This document shows positions 35,182 to 46,608 of a DNA stretch of 64,000 nt, piece by piece. A model generated the notes under the pieces. The model was not told the origin of the DNA. It saw only the letters and a program-made list of their open reading frames with translations, and ran no database searches. This DNA comes from Acidobacteriota bacterium (GTDB taxonomy: Bacteria; Acidobacteriota; Terriglobia; Bryobacterales; Bryobacteraceae): the NCBI GenBank assembly GCA_018268715.1, contig JAFDVZ010000006.1, forward strand, positions 86,044 through 150,043, in the 5' to 3' direction. A program made the translations under genes and the position numbers. The number at the start of each line of letters is the position of its first letter. The first letter of the stretch is position 1.

Positions 35182-35295
35182 TTAGAAATCATCCTCGACT
35201 TTCGACTTCTTCGCCTTGCGGCGCATGATAATCACCACGACGCACAGCACAGCCAGCAAGCCGGCGACGATTTGAACGATCTGTTGGCCTTCCAA
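35182..35295 (-). CDS. Tiny single-span membrane protein behind mdh
   Basis: 37 residues from a TTG at 35295: MEGQQIVQIV, then one hydrophobic helix (AGLLAVLCVVVIIM), then a basic tail RRKAKKSK and acidic end VEDDF. AAAGGA lies 7 nt before the TTG, which is a good Shine-Dalgarno. It lies 13 bp after the mdh stop, on the same strand, so it is likely co-transcribed. Topology by the positive-inside rule puts the tail in the cytoplasm. I do not recognise a family; function unknown. Confidence 0.6.
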   Translation of the reverse strand: MEGQQIVQIVAGLLAVLCVVVIIMRRKAKKSKVEDDF

Positions 35296-35308
35296 TCGGT
35301 TGTCCTTT

Positions 35309-36256
<948 letters not shown>

Positions 36257-36369
36257 TCAGTATATCGAGAATTGGCGTCTTCCAGGTCCCGCAGCCTCCC
36301 TCGAGCGCCGCGAAATCCAACGCCGCCGGCGACGTTTTCTTTACGCTTCTTTACCTCGTATACGACCGT

Positions 36370-38037
36370 TTAGATGGGCCGGAACATCTGCGCATCGCCC
36401 GAGCCGCGCCGGGGCAGATCCTCGTAGTGGTCGAGCCGGAAGCTGTGCCAGTAGCCGATCCATCGAGGGTCCCGTTCAAGCGTCGCGCCCATGCGACGGA
36501 CCATCTCTCCGTGCAGTTTCTTATGCGCCGGATCCTGGGCCAGGTTCACGGCGTCAGTCGAAGCGAGATCGTACAGTTCGTCGACCTCGGAAGAGCAGTT
36601 GTACGTGTACAGGTGATGGCCCTCCGCCGATTGCCTTTGTATGGCGCAGGCGAAGTTCACCCCCACGTGCCACCCGCACTCAAACAGCAGGTCTCGATCG
36701 CCCAGCGGCTTGCCGTCGAGCGGCAACGGGCGTCCGTCCAGCCGCTCCATGGGCTCCAGGCGCGCCGCTCCGAGTAGCGTCGGCGCGATGTCGAGGTGCG
36801 AGACGGTCTCCTCAACCACGCGCGGCGCGACGCCCGGAGCCTTCACCGCCAGCGGCACGCGCAGAACGTCGGGGAACAGGTAAACGCCCTTGTCCACCAG
36901 CGCCCGCCGGCCGTTCATCTCCCCGTGGTCGCTCGTGAAGACGATGATCGAGTCCTCGTAGAGGCCCCGCTGCTTCAGCGCCGCCATGAATCGGGCCAGC
37001 GCCCGGTCGATCACCTCCATCTGGAGCGCGTTCGCCACCCGGTAGTCGAGTACGGTTTCGGGATGGTACAGCCCCCAGTTCTTCGAGTAGAACGAGTAGA
37101 TTTTCGGGTCGTCCGGCGCCGGTTTCCAGTTGCGCGCGCGGACCCGCTCGTAGCTTTCCGGCAGCCGGAACGCCGCCCGCAGCGCCTTCTCCCGGTCCGC
37201 GAAGCCGTCCGGGATGCTGAACGGCTGGTGCGGGTCGAAGATGTCCAGTTGCAGGTACACGGGCCGTTCGCCCTTCGATTCCGCGAGCGCGGCGTCCAGC
37301 TTTTCGATGGCGCGTCCTACCAGGTAATGCGTGTATTGCGCCTCCATCGGGAAGGGCCGGCCGTCCTCCTGCTCGATCCACCCGCCAAAGGAAACGCCGC
37401 GGGTCGCGCGATCCTGCTGGAGGCCGGAAATTTCTTTGCGGTAGCGCTGGCGCTTGACGCCAAGTCTTGCCAAATGAACAAGATACGTTTCGTCGTCGAA
37501 GATCGGAGGGGCCCAGCGGTCCCAAGCGTTATCGTTTTCGTCGAACGCATCCATGAACTTTTGCGTGCCTAAATGGCCTTTTCCGGCGTGTTTTGTGACG
37601 TATCCGGACGCTTTCAGGTACTCCTGGAAGATCACGTCGGTGGGCCGGAGGATGGTTTCGTGGCCGTCGTGGGCGCGCTCGCCATTAGCGGTGATGTAGG
37701 TGTATCGGCCGGTGGCGAGGGCGGCGCGGGCGGGGGCGCACAGCGGACTCGCGCAAAACGCGTTCGAAAACGTCACAGAATCGCGAAAAAGTGCGCGCAA
37801 AGTGGGTGTTTCGAGCGCATTTTGCATCGTTCTGGAGGGGTGATAGTGGTCCGGAGAGACCATATCGAGCGTAATCAGGAAGATATTCGGCCGTTTTCCG
37901 CCCTCCCGGTAGCGGTAGGGGTGGCCGCCGGTCTTGCGGTTGACGAAGCGGAGAACGTGGGCGCGGGCGGGGGCTTCGGTGCGTTGGGCGATCTGGCTAC
38001 CGAGCGCCAGGGTGGACAGGAAACCTCGGCGATCCAT
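36370..38037 (-). CDS. Sulfatase with Tat-type signal
   Basis: 555 residues from ATG at 38037; the open frame extends 26 codons further upstream, but this Arg/Pro-rich stretch is unlike a signal. The start MDRRGFLSTLALGS is a Tat signal (RRGFL). The formylglycine motif is C100-APAR in ASPLCAPARAALATGR, following SNAFC. The metal-binding ITLDM near 56 and a later TSDHGEMNG complete the arylsulfatase fold. It hydrolyses a sulfate ester outside the cytoplasm, probably of polysaccharide. A sulfatase-maturing enzyme is not in the window. It is convergent with nothing close; the HxlR gene lies 17 bp upstream on the same strand. Confidence 0.92.
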   Translation of the reverse strand: MDRRGFLSTLALGSQIAQRTEAPARAHVLRFVNRKTGGHPYRYREGGKRPNIFLITLDMVSPDHYHPSRTMQNALETPTLRALFRDSVTFSNAFCASPLCAPARAALATGRYTYITANGERAHDGHETILRPTDVIFQEYLKASGYVTKHAGKGHLGTQKFMDAFDENDNAWDRWAPPIFDDETYLVHLARLGVKRQRYRKEISGLQQDRATRGVSFGGWIEQEDGRPFPMEAQYTHYLVGRAIEKLDAALAESKGERPVYLQLDIFDPHQPFSIPDGFADREKALRAAFRLPESYERVRARNWKPAPDDPKIYSFYSKNWGLYHPETVLDYRVANALQMEVIDRALARFMAALKQRGLYEDSIIVFTSDHGEMNGRRALVDKGVYLFPDVLRVPLAVKAPGVAPRVVEETVSHLDIAPTLLGAARLEPMERLDGRPLPLDGKPLGDRDLLFECGWHVGVNFACAIQRQSAEGHHLYTYNCSSEVDELYDLASTDAVNLAQDPAHKKLHGEMVRRMGATLERDPRWIGYWHSFRLDHYEDLPRRGSGDAQMFRPI

Positions 38038-38054
38038 GACACCCCAAGTATGGC

Positions 38055-38405
38055 TCAGCGGTACGGGCGGATTTGGGCGCCGGTGCGGGCGACGTGCGCC
38101 ACCCCCCAGTCGCACAGGGCGTTCAGGGAGCGCTTCAGCGACCGGCCGTACTCGGTCAGCCGGTATTCCACCTTGGGCGGCACCTCAGGATACACCGTGC
38201 GCGACACGATGCCGTCCCGCTCCATTTCGCGGAGTTGATGGGAGAGCATCTTCTCCGTGATGGCCGGCATCAGTTTGCGCAGTTCGCCGAATCGCTGGGT
38301 TCCTTTCGAATGCAGCCACCACAGGATGAGGGGCTTCCACTTGCCGCCCATCACGTCGAGCGCCGCCTCCACCGGGCAGTTGTACATCTTCGGTTTCGCC
38401 TTCAT
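38055..38405 (-). CDS. HxlR-family transcriptional regulator
   Basis: 116 residues, wHTH of the HxlR type. It shows CPVEAALDVMGGKWKPLILWWL, then RFGELRKLMPAITEKMLSHQLREMERDGIVSRTVYPEVPPKVEYRLTEYG, the latter being the recognition and wing region. It is divergent from the NADP-binding oxidoreductase gene with 102 bp between starts, a common arrangement in which such a regulator controls its neighbour. The intergenic region has two GTAC sites 28 bp apart (CGTAC near 38436 and 38466), a possible operator. Confidence 0.92.
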   Translation of the reverse strand: MKAKPKMYNCPVEAALDVMGGKWKPLILWWLHSKGTQRFGELRKLMPAITEKMLSHQLREMERDGIVSRTVYPEVPPKVEYRLTEYGRSLKRSLNALCDWGVAHVARTGAQIRPYR

Positions 38406-38507
38406 ACTTCCCTTTTTGATAGTAGCCGACTTTGATGTGCGTACTTGTCAGAAAGTTAGAAGCTCCGTACGATGAGGGTGTTGTCGCACGGAAAGGAGAA
38501 TGCTTCT

Positions 38508-39092
38508 TTGAAAATCGGAATTCTAGGTGACGGGATGGTGGGCCGGACGCTCGCCGAAAAGCTGACGGCTCTGGGCCACGAGGTGAAGATCGGCAAGCGC
38601 GGGACGTTCGGCGAAGCGGCCGGTTTCGGCGACCTTCTGATGTCCTGCACCACGGGGACCACGTCACTGGACGCATTGCGGTCCTGCCCGCCGGAGACGT
38701 TGAACGGCAAAACGCTGATCGACATCAGCAATCCGCTCGACTTTTCGAAGGGCCTGCCGCCCACGTTGATGATCTGCAACGACGACTCGCTCGGCGAGAC
38801 GATCCAGCGGGAGTTCCCTCAACTGAATGTCGTGAAGGCGCTGAACACGGCCAATTGCCAGGTGATGGTGAATCCGGCGCGGGTCGCGGGCGAACATGAC
38901 CTGTTTATCGCCGGCAACAGCGCCGACGCCAAGCAGGCCGTCACCGAACTGCTGCGCTCGTTCGGCTGGCGGACCATCATCGACCTGGGCGACATCACCG
39001 GCGCCCGCGCCACAGAGACCTTGATGTTCATCTGGATGCGCCTCTACGGCATGTACGGGCCGCTGATCAACTTCCACATCGCGCGGGCTTAA
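38508..39092 (+). CDS. NADPH-dependent F420 reductase-like oxidoreductase
   Basis: 194 residues. The dinucleotide fold starts KIGILGDGMVGRTLAEKLTALGHEVKIGKR, with R after the second strand indicating NADP. The rest (LIDISNPLDFSKGLPP, VKALNTANCQVMVNP) follows the F420-dependent NADP reductase family fold. A TTG at 38508 is the start: AGGAG lies 9 nt upstream, and 12 codons of unrelated sequence precede it. It may act on an aldehyde or F420-type cofactor; the substrate is unclear. It is divergent from an HxlR regulator that may control it. Confidence 0.85.
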   Translation: MKIGILGDGMVGRTLAEKLTALGHEVKIGKRGTFGEAAGFGDLLMSCTTGTTSLDALRSCPPETLNGKTLIDISNPLDFSKGLPPTLMICNDDSLGETIQREFPQLNVVKALNTANCQVMVNPARVAGEHDLFIAGNSADAKQAVTELLRSFGWRTIIDLGDITGARATETLMFIWMRLYGMYGPLINFHIARA

Positions 39093-39218
39093 GCGCCGGC
39101 GAAAAACGGCTCCCTGGCCGCGTCCAGGTTGTATTCGGGCCGGCGCCGATCTGCGCGACCGTCCGCGCTGCGTTCGCCGGCTACCCGGATTTAAGCCGCC
39201 CACTCACCCATCGGCGGG

Positions 39219-40319
39219 ATGCGGGGCCGGCGCGCCGCTGCGTACCCTGAAAAGGTGCCTAACTTCCTGATTCATCACTGGGACACGCTGCTGATACCAG
39301 CGGCGGTGTTTGTCGCGGTGCTGGCCGCCGGATGGTTCGCGCAACGCATCCTGTTCCGCGCCCTGCAGCGCTGGGCCGGCCGCACCGCCACCAAGCTCGA
39401 CGACATGCTGGTGGAGACCCTTCGCGGACCGTTGCTGGTCTGGATCCTCATCCTCGCCCTGCACCTGGGCGCCCAAGCCTCCGACCTGCCGGCCAAGGCC
39501 ACCACCCTGGTCACCCGCACCCTGCTGGTCCTCTGGATCGCCTCGCTCACCATGGCCGCCGCCAAACTCGCGGCGAGGCTGACACGCCACTGGGGCGGCG
39601 CCGTATCGGAGGGCGCGCTCCCCGTCACCACGCTGACCCAGAACCTGGCGAGCATCAGCGTCGCCATCGCGGGATTGCTGGTGATATTGAACACCCTGGG
39701 CATCTCGGTCACGCCCATCCTCACCGCCCTGGGCGTCGGCGGTTTGGCCGTGGCCCTGGCTTTGCAGGACACGCTGTCCAACCTCTTCGCCGGCTTCTAC
39801 GTGAGCATCGCCGGACAGGTCCGCGTCGGCGACTACATCAAGCTCGGCTCCGGCGAGGAGGGCTACGTCGACGACATCAGTTGGCGCAGCACCACGCTCC
39901 GCGCACTGCCCAATAACCTGATCGTGGTCCCCAACGCGAAGCTCGCACAGGCCACCGTCACCAACTTCCACCTCCCCGAAAAGCGCATGTCCCTCCAGAT
40001 CCCCATCGGCGTCAGTTACGACTGCGACCCCGACCGTCTGGAGGCCATCCTCATTGAAGAAACCCTGCTCGCCTCCAAGGAAGTGCCGGGCCTGCTCGCC
40101 GAACCCGCCCCGTTCGTCCGCTTCATCCCCGGCTTCGGCGATTCCTCGCTGAATTTCACCCTGATCTGCCAGGTGGCCGAGTTCGTCGACCAGTACCTGG
40201 CCCAGCACATCATCCGCAAACGCCTGCTGAAGCGCTTCCGCGCCGAGGGCATCGAGATTCCCTTTCCCATCCGTACGGTCTACCTGAAGGGAGACGGGAG
40301 CCCCGCGCCCTCCCACTAA
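39219..40319 (+). CDS. Mechanosensitive channel, MscS family
   Basis: About 366 residues. Four hydrophobic segments are followed by the pore helix GVGGLAVALALQDTLSNLFAGFYV, the MscS signature. Then comes the beta domain VRVGDYIKLGSGEEGYVDDISWRSTTLR and the C-terminal cytoplasmic vestibule. It should open under membrane tension to release solutes. An ATG at 39219 and a GTG at 39255 are both possible starts; the second gives a cleaner N-terminus (VPNFLIHHWDTLLIPAAVF). No Shine-Dalgarno decides between them. Confidence 0.93.
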   Translation: MRGRRAAAYPEKVPNFLIHHWDTLLIPAAVFVAVLAAGWFAQRILFRALQRWAGRTATKLDDMLVETLRGPLLVWILILALHLGAQASDLPAKATTLVTRTLLVLWIASLTMAAAKLAARLTRHWGGAVSEGALPVTTLTQNLASISVAIAGLLVILNTLGISVTPILTALGVGGLAVALALQDTLSNLFAGFYVSIAGQVRVGDYIKLGSGEEGYVDDISWRSTTLRALPNNLIVVPNAKLAQATVTNFHLPEKRMSLQIPIGVSYDCDPDRLEAILIEETLLASKEVPGLLAEPAPFVRFIPGFGDSSLNFTLICQVAEFVDQYLAQHIIRKRLLKRFRAEGIEIPFPIRTVYLKGDGSPAPSH

Positions 40320-40460
40320 CCGGTCCCCTACTCCCGTTTGGGCCTTTGCATCCAGCGACGGCTGTATTCCCGAAGGCGGCGCCGCCGGGTACGCTCGAAT
40401 CAGAACCGGGCGGCGCCCCGTATGCGCCGCCTGGCGTTTGCAGATTGACGGGAGAGTGAA

Positions 40461-40925
40461 ATGATTACTCGAAACATCGCCCTGCTATCGGCAGGACTGC
40501 TGGCCTTCTGCGGGGGAATCGCGCTCGGCGACGGCGGCAAGTCCGACCTCTCCGGCTCCTGGAAGGTCGATCCGGCCCGTTGCGAGACCGAATCGGTCGA
40601 TAAGAACCTGACGCTGGAGATTCAAGACACCGCGAAGGACATCCACGTCGTAGAGACTCGCGGACCCGACGCCAAAGAGGACGTCAGCGAGTTCACCTGC
40701 GGCAAGCTGGGCAAGGAATGCAAGATGAAGGACGGCCGGGACAAGGCCGCCGTGACGGTTTACTACAACGGCCCGGCGCTGGTGGTGGTGAAGACGAACG
40801 GCAGGAAAGGCTCGTCGGTGGAGAAGCGGCGCTATGCGCTGAATCCGGCCGGGGACACGCTGATCGTGGAAGTGATGCGCATCGATCCGGAGGGTAAGCC
40901 CGAGAAGCTGGTGTTCACGAAGTAG
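40461..40925 (+). CDS. Small exported protein of unknown function
   Basis: 154 residues with a signal peptide (MITRNIALLSAGLLAFCGGIALGDGG). The mature part is a beta-rich, Lys/Asp-rich domain starting SDLSGSWKVDPARCE. This pattern (GSW.LDP.....) resembles the small lipocalin-like exported proteins of acidobacteria. GGGAGAGTG lies before the ATG. Three cysteines in the mature part (in ARCE, TCGK and KECK) could form a disulfide. No enzymatic motif is seen. It stands alone between MscS and tRNA-Gly. Confidence 0.7.
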   Translation: MITRNIALLSAGLLAFCGGIALGDGGKSDLSGSWKVDPARCETESVDKNLTLEIQDTAKDIHVVETRGPDAKEDVSEFTCGKLGKECKMKDGRDKAAVTVYYNGPALVVVKTNGRKGSSVEKRRYALNPAGDTLIVEVMRIDPEGKPEKLVFTK

Positions 40926-40940
40926 AACGGTTGGAGGGAA

Positions 40941-41015
40941 TGGAGCGGGAGACGGGAATCGAACCCGCAACCAACAGCTTGGAAGGCTGTGACTCTACCA
41001 TTGAGTTACTCCCGC
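40941..41015 (-). tRNA. tRNA-Gly (anticodon TCC)
   Basis: The minus-strand RNA folds as a tRNA with acceptor GCGGGAG/CTCCCGC, an anticodon loop CTTCCAA and a T-arm GCGGGTTCGATTCCCGT. The CCA end is encoded (40941-40943). Anticodon TCC reads GGA and GGG. Confidence 0.97.
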
Positions 41016-41140
41016 AGGTCTGTTTTCGATTATAGCCCAACGCCGCCGCCTGACGCACCGCCGTTGAAAGCCCGGCCCGCTCCATTCACCCTGCCCCCGT
41101 CCCCACTCAACCCCGACTCAAAAAGTCCGAATTTAAGTAG

Positions 41141-41169
41141 TTGACAACAATGGCCTGGTTTGCCAGAAT
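41141..41169 (+). promoter_or_regulatory. Promoter for the isc operon
   Basis: A perfect TTGACA (41141-41146), a 17-bp spacer and CAGAAT (41164-41169). The iscR-like start is 39 bp further on. Nearby direct and inverted bits of AAGTAG could be regulator sites; I cannot define one. Confidence 0.5.
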
Positions 41170-41207
41170 CCAAGTAGGACTGAAACGGTCCGCGATTCCG
41201 ACAAGCC

Positions 41208-41717
41208 ATGCTGAAGCTGACCAAGAAAGCCGACTATAGCCTGATCGCCCTCAAGCATCTGGCCCTTCGCCCGGCCACCGCCAGCGCCAGCGCCAAGGAC
41301 ATCGCCGAAGCCTACGGCATCCCGGTCCCGCTGCTATCGAAAATTCTTCAGCAGTTGGCCCGCGCCGGATTCCTGAAGTCCGAACAGGGGACCAACGGCG
41401 GCTATCGCCTGGCCCGCGATCCCCAGCACGTCACCGCGCTCGAGGTGATCCGCGCCATCGAAGGCCCCAGCATCCTGGCCTCCTGCTTCACCGATCACAG
41501 CGAGTGCGACCATTCGGAGCGCTGCTCGGTCCGCGAGCCGCTGCGAAAAGTGCATGAAGGAATCCTCCGGCTGCTCGACAGCATCACAATATCCGACATC
41601 AGCCGCGACGACATGGACATCCCCGCCGAACCGTGCCGCCCCCGGCCCGCCGCCGCCCTGCTCCAGCTCGAGCCGCCGCCGGCAGCCGTCACGGCCCTTC
41701 CGGCGGAGGCGATATAG
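41208..41717 (+). CDS. Rrf2-family regulator, IscR-like
   Basis: 169 residues. The w[23 protein letters not shown] is the Rrf2 N-terminus, with [16 protein letters not shown] as the wing. Three cysteines at 93, 100 and 106 could hold an iron-sulfur cluster as in IscR (92, 98, 104), but the His ligand that follows in E. coli IscR is not present at the same spacing. It begins the isc operon and likely represses it when clusters are plentiful. A Pro/Ala-rich tail of about 35 residues is extra. The frame overlaps the long open frame of iscS, whose true start lies 8 nt after this stop. Confidence 0.88.
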   Translation: MLKLTKKADYSLIALKHLALRPATASASAKDIAEAYGIPVPLLSKILQQLARAGFLKSEQGTNGGYRLARDPQHVTALEVIRAIEGPSILASCFTDHSECDHSERCSVREPLRKVHEGILRLLDSITISDISRDDMDIPAEPCRPRPAAALLQLEPPPAAVTALPAEAI

Positions 41718-41725
41718 AGGACTCA

Positions 41726-42940
41726 ATGAAACTGCCCATCTACATGGATTACCACGCGACCACCCCCATGGATCCCCGCGTGTTCGAAGCCATGCGGCCG
41801 TACTTCACCGAGATGTTCGGCAACGCCGCCAGCCGCAATCACGCCTTCGGCTGGCAGGCTGAAGAGGCCGTCGAAACCTCCCGCAAACAGATCGCGGACC
41901 TGATCGGCGCCAACGCCAAGGAAATCGTTTTCACCAGCGGCGCCACCGAGTCCGACAACCTCGCCCTCAAGGGCGTGGCCCAGATGTACGCGGAAAAGGG
42001 CAACCACATCATTACGGCCGCCACCGAGCACAAGGCCATCCTCGACACCTGCAAGCGCCTGGAAAAGGAAGGCTGCCGCGTCACCTACCTGCCCGTCGAA
42101 GCCAACGGCCTGGTGGATCTCGACCGGCTGCGCGCCGCGATCACGGATAAAACCATCCTGATCAGCATCATGTACGCCAACAACGAAATCGGCGTCATCC
42201 AGCCCATCGCCGAGATCGGCAAGATCGCCAAGGAGCGGGGCGTGCTGTTCCACAGCGACGCCGTCCAGGCCATCGGCAAGGTCCCGGTGAACGTGATCAA
42301 GGACAACATCGACATCATGTCCATCACCGGCCACAAACTGTACGGGCCCAAGGGTTGCGGCGCGCTCTACGTCCGCCGCCGCAACCCGCGCGTGCAGATC
42401 ACGGCCCAGATGGACGGCGGCGGCCACGAACGCGGCATGCGTTCCGGCACCCTCAATGTCCCGAGCATCGTCGGACTCGGCAAGGCGTGCGAGATCTGCC
42501 GCCTGGAAATGCCCGAAGAGTCCCGCCGCATGGCCTACCTGCGCGACAAGCTGAAGGACCGCCTGCTGGCCGAGCTCGACGAAACCTACATCAACGGCAC
42601 GATGGACAGCCGCCTGCCGAACAACCTGAATATCAGCTTCGCCTACGTCGAAGGCGAAAGCCTGCTGATGGGCATCAACGACGTCGCCGTCTCGAGCGGA
42701 TCCGCCTGCACCTCGGCCACCCTCGAACCCAGCTATGTATTGAAGGCCCTCGGCGCCGGCGACGACCTCGCCCACTCCTCCATCCGCTTCGGCCTCGGCC
42801 GCTTCAACACGGAAGAGGAGGTGGATTACGTGGCCCAGAAGGTGATCGACGTGGTCCGCAAGCTCCGCGAACTCTCGCCCCTTTATGAGATGGCGAAAGA
42901 GGGAGTCGACCTGACGAAAGTGCAGTGGTCTGCACATTAA
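41726..42940 (+). CDS. iscS: Cysteine desulfurase IscS
   Basis: 404 residues from ATG at 41726 ([19 protein letters not shown]). K204 in [12 protein letters not shown] binds PLP. The catalytic C328 sits in [19 protein letters not shown], at the same number as in E. coli. It provides sulfur for cluster assembly on IscU. A frame upstream to 41633 is open inside the regulator gene but not part of it. GAGG precedes the ATG. The 3' end is partly duplicated, see the repeat entry. Confidence 0.97.
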   Translation: MKLPIYMDYHATTPMDPRVFEAMRPYFTEMFGNAASRNHAFGWQAEEAVETSRKQIADLIGANAKEIVFTSGATESDNLALKGVAQMYAEKGNHIITAATEHKAILDTCKRLEKEGCRVTYLPVEANGLVDLDRLRAAITDKTILISIMYANNEIGVIQPIAEIGKIAKERGVLFHSDAVQAIGKVPVNVIKDNIDIMSITGHKLYGPKGCGALYVRRRNPRVQITAQMDGGGHERGMRSGTLNVPSIVGLGKACEICRLEMPEESRRMAYLRDKLKDRLLAELDETYINGTMDSRLPNNLNISFAYVEGESLLMGINDVAVSSGSACTSATLEPSYVLKALGAGDDLAHSSIRFGLGRFNTEEEVDYVAQKVIDVVRKLRELSPLYEMAKEGVDLTKVQWSAH

Positions 42941-42969
42941 TAGCAATGGCGCAGTGGTCCGCACATTAA
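42922..42969 (+). repeat. 29-bp tandem duplication at the iscS-iscU junction
   Basis: GCAGTGGTCTGCACATTAA at 42922-42940 (the last codons and stop of iscS) recurs as GCAGTGGTCCGCACATTAA at 42951-42969, 29 bp on, with one mismatch. The second copy is in the leader of iscU and ends in AAGGAG, its Shine-Dalgarno. Each copy contains an inverted repeat around GTGCA/TGCAC or its variant. Confidence 0.85.
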
Positions 42970-42979
42970 GGAGAACCGC

Positions 42980-43402
42980 ATGGCATACAGCAACAAAGTC
43001 CTGGATCATTACAACAACCCCCGCAACGTCGGCTCCATGGATAAGAATGACCCGCGCGTTGGCACGGGCATGGTGGGAGCCCCGGAATGCGGCGACGTCA
43101 TGAAGCTGCAGGTCAAGGTCGACCCCGAAACCGGCGTCATCGAAGACGCCAAGTTCAAGACCTTCGGTTGCGGCAGCGCCATCGCCTCCTCCTCGCTCGC
43201 CACCGAGTGGCTGAAGGGCAAGACGGTGGACCAGGCCCTCGCCATCAAGAACACCGACATCGTCAACGAGCTTAGCCTGCCGCCCGTCAAGATCCACTGT
43301 TCGGTGCTCGCCGAGGACGCCATCCGCGCCGCCATCACCGACTACAAAACCAAACAGACCGTGGTGACCGCCCATGATCGAAGTCACGCCGAAAGCCGTT
43401 AA
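42980..43402 (+). CDS. iscU: Iron-sulfur scaffold protein IscU
   Basis: 140 residues. The cluster-binding cysteines are C37 (PECGD), C64 (GCGSAIASSS) and C107 (KIHCSVLAED). The HscA recognition motif LPPVK is intact at 100-104. AAGGAG is 8 nt before the ATG. The end overlaps the iscA start by 29 nt. Confidence 0.97.
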   Translation: MAYSNKVLDHYNNPRNVGSMDKNDPRVGTGMVGAPECGDVMKLQVKVDPETGVIEDAKFKTFGCGSAIASSSLATEWLKGKTVDQALAIKNTDIVNELSLPPVKIHCSVLAEDAIRAAITDYKTKQTVVTAHDRSHAESR

Positions 43403-43694
43403 CAAGATCCGCGAGGCCTTCGCCAAGGAGAAAGTGACCGGAGGCCTCCGCCTGGGTGTCCAGGGCGGAGGCTGCTCGGGCCTCAGCTACCTGTTCCGCT
43501 TCGACCCGAAGCCGCGCGCCACCGACAAGGTCCTCGAATTCGACGACGTCCGGATCTTCATCGATCCGAAAAGCCTGGTCTACCTGGACGGCATGACGCT
43601 CGACTGGAAGGACTCGCTCATGTACTCCGGCTTCGAATTCCAGAACCCCAACGCCAAGAAAAGCTGCGGCTGCGGAACCAGTTTCTCGGCGTAA
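43374..43694 (+). CDS. iscA: A-type iron-sulfur carrier IscA
   Basis: 106 residues. The three conserved cysteines are C34 (GGCSGLSY) and C98/C100 (SCGCGTSF). It carries clusters from IscU to target proteins. It starts within iscU (29-nt overlap), so the two are coupled. Confidence 0.95.
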   Translation: MIEVTPKAVNKIREAFAKEKVTGGLRLGVQGGGCSGLSYLFRFDPKPRATDKVLEFDDVRIFIDPKSLVYLDGMTLDWKDSLMYSGFEFQNPNAKKSCGCGTSFSA

Positions 43695-43712
43695 CTATCT
43701 CCGCGCCTCTCC

Positions 43713-44175
43713 GTGACCTCCGTGAGAAACGACTTCTTCGCCATCTTCGGCATCCCTGAAACCCTGGACCTCGACGTCGCCGCCCTCCAGAAACGCTTCT
43801 ACGAACTCAGCCGCGAGCACCACCCCGACCGCAAGAAGCCCTCCGAGCGCGCCGAAGCCGAGCAGCGGACCTCCGAGTTAAACGACGCCTGGCGCACCCT
43901 GCGCGACCCTATCAAGCGCGCCCACTACGTGCTCGAGCGTCACCACCTCAACCTTCAGCCCACCCCCGACATCCTCGAAGAGATGTTCGAATTGAACATG
44001 GAGCGGGAGGAAGCCGAAACCCGGGACCAGCTCGAGGCCATCCACCGCCGCCTGCTCGCCATGCTCCAGCAGACGGACCAGGCCCTGGCCCAGTCCTTCA
44101 CCCAGGACTTGAGCGCCGTGCGAGCCATCCTCTCCAAGCGCCAATACATCCAAAACCTGATCGCCTCAACGGAAA

Positions 44176-44192
<17 letters not shown>
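43713..44192 (+). CDS. hscB: J-domain co-chaperone HscB
   Basis: 159 residues. A J domain with HPD at 37-39 (REHHPDRK) starts the protein, and the C-terminal three-helix bundle (LEEMFELNMEREEAETRDQL) is typical HscB for binding IscU. Starts at GTG 43713 or GTG 43722 are both possible. The start codons lie in a copy of the short CTCCGTGAGAA repeat family also found before the terminase genes. It overlaps hscA by 17 nt. Confidence 0.93.
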
Positions 44193-46020
<1,828 letters not shown>

Positions 46021-46068
46021 CGCTCACCGTGAGATCCCCCGATCTTTACGGTCACCCTGAGAAAAAGT

Positions 46069-46269
46069 ATGACCTGGGACGACTATTTACGAATCGCTAT
46101 CGCATTAAATGAGCATTATCCGGAGCAGGATCCGACCTATATCCGTTACACGGACCTGCATAAAATGATCTGCGAACTCCCTGGCTTCGCGGGCGACCCC
46201 AAGGCCAGCACGGAGTCGAAACTGGAAGCGATCCAGATGGCCTGGCTCGACGAACGTGAAGATTCGTAA
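46069..46269 (+). CDS. iscX: IscX-like iron-sulfur assembly accessory protein
   Basis: 66 residues of the IscX family: MTWDDYLRIAIALNEHYPEQDP, then YTDLHKMICELPGF and the end IQMAWLDER. IscX binds IscS and modulates cluster assembly. It ends the isc operon. No ferredoxin gene (fdx) lies between hscA and iscX, where E. coli has one. Confidence 0.92.
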   Translation: MTWDDYLRIAIALNEHYPEQDPTYIRYTDLHKMICELPGFAGDPKASTESKLEAIQMAWLDEREDS

Positions 46270-46300
46270 GGGTTTGTTCGTTCTCTCTGGCGCCCGCCCT

Positions 46301-46316
46301 GGCCTCTGTGAGAAAA
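46301..46316 (+). repeat. Short CTCYGTGAGAA repeat before tRNA-Thr
   Basis: GGCCTCTGTGAGAAAA lies between iscX and tRNA-Thr. The same core recurs at 43715-43729 and in many copies at 60-64 kb. Confidence 0.8.
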
Positions 46317-46325
46317 TCTGAATAG

Positions 46326-46401
46326 GCTGGTGTAGCTCAGCAGGTAGAGCATCTGACTTGTAATCAGAAGGTCGTCGGTTCGATTCCGACCGCCAGCTCC
46401 A
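46326..46401 (+). tRNA. tRNA-Thr (anticodon TGT)
   Basis: Acceptor GCTGGTG/CGCCAGC, anticodon stem TCTGA/TCAGA with loop CTTGTAA, T-arm GTCGGTTCGATTCCGAC, and an encoded CCA end at 46399-46401. Anticodon TGT reads ACA and related Thr codons. Confidence 0.97.
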
Positions 46402-46440
46402 ATCCGTCATACATTCCTTCGGAATTCCGCGAAAAGCGTA

Positions 46441-46470
46441 TTGCATTTTCCGTTAAATTAGCCCTATACT
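46441..46470 (+). promoter_or_regulatory. Promoter for the exopolysaccharide operon
   Basis: TTGCAT (46441-46446), an 18-bp spacer and TATACT (46465-46470). A transcript from here would have a leader of about 150 nt before the RHH gene, containing the ops-like element. Confidence 0.6.
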
Positions 46471-46596
46471 GAACCTACCTTCACTGGCGAGTTTGCAGTG
46501 GCGCGGAAAGCCTCTCGCATCCTCCCCTGGGCGGCTCGTCGCAGCCGTGTGAAGATACCTCGTCCCTTTCCACCCAGTCCGCCGTGTTACGGAAAT

Positions 46597-46608
46597 GGCG
46601 GTAGCCTG
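46597..46608 (+). promoter_or_regulatory. ops-like element (RfaH-type antitermination signal)
   Basis: GGCGGTAGCCTG matches the enterobacterial ops element GGCGGTAGCGTG at 11 of 12 positions. It is in the leader of a polysaccharide operon, about 130 nt after the proposed promoter, where ops elements are found. In E. coli it pauses RNA polymerase and recruits RfaH. No NusG paralogue is in the window. Confidence 0.55.

Noticed and set aside
41723..43426. A 567-codon open frame on the minus strand opposite iscS and iscU
   Set aside because: Same reason: it mirrors well-identified genes and is His/Asp/Gly-rich without motifs.
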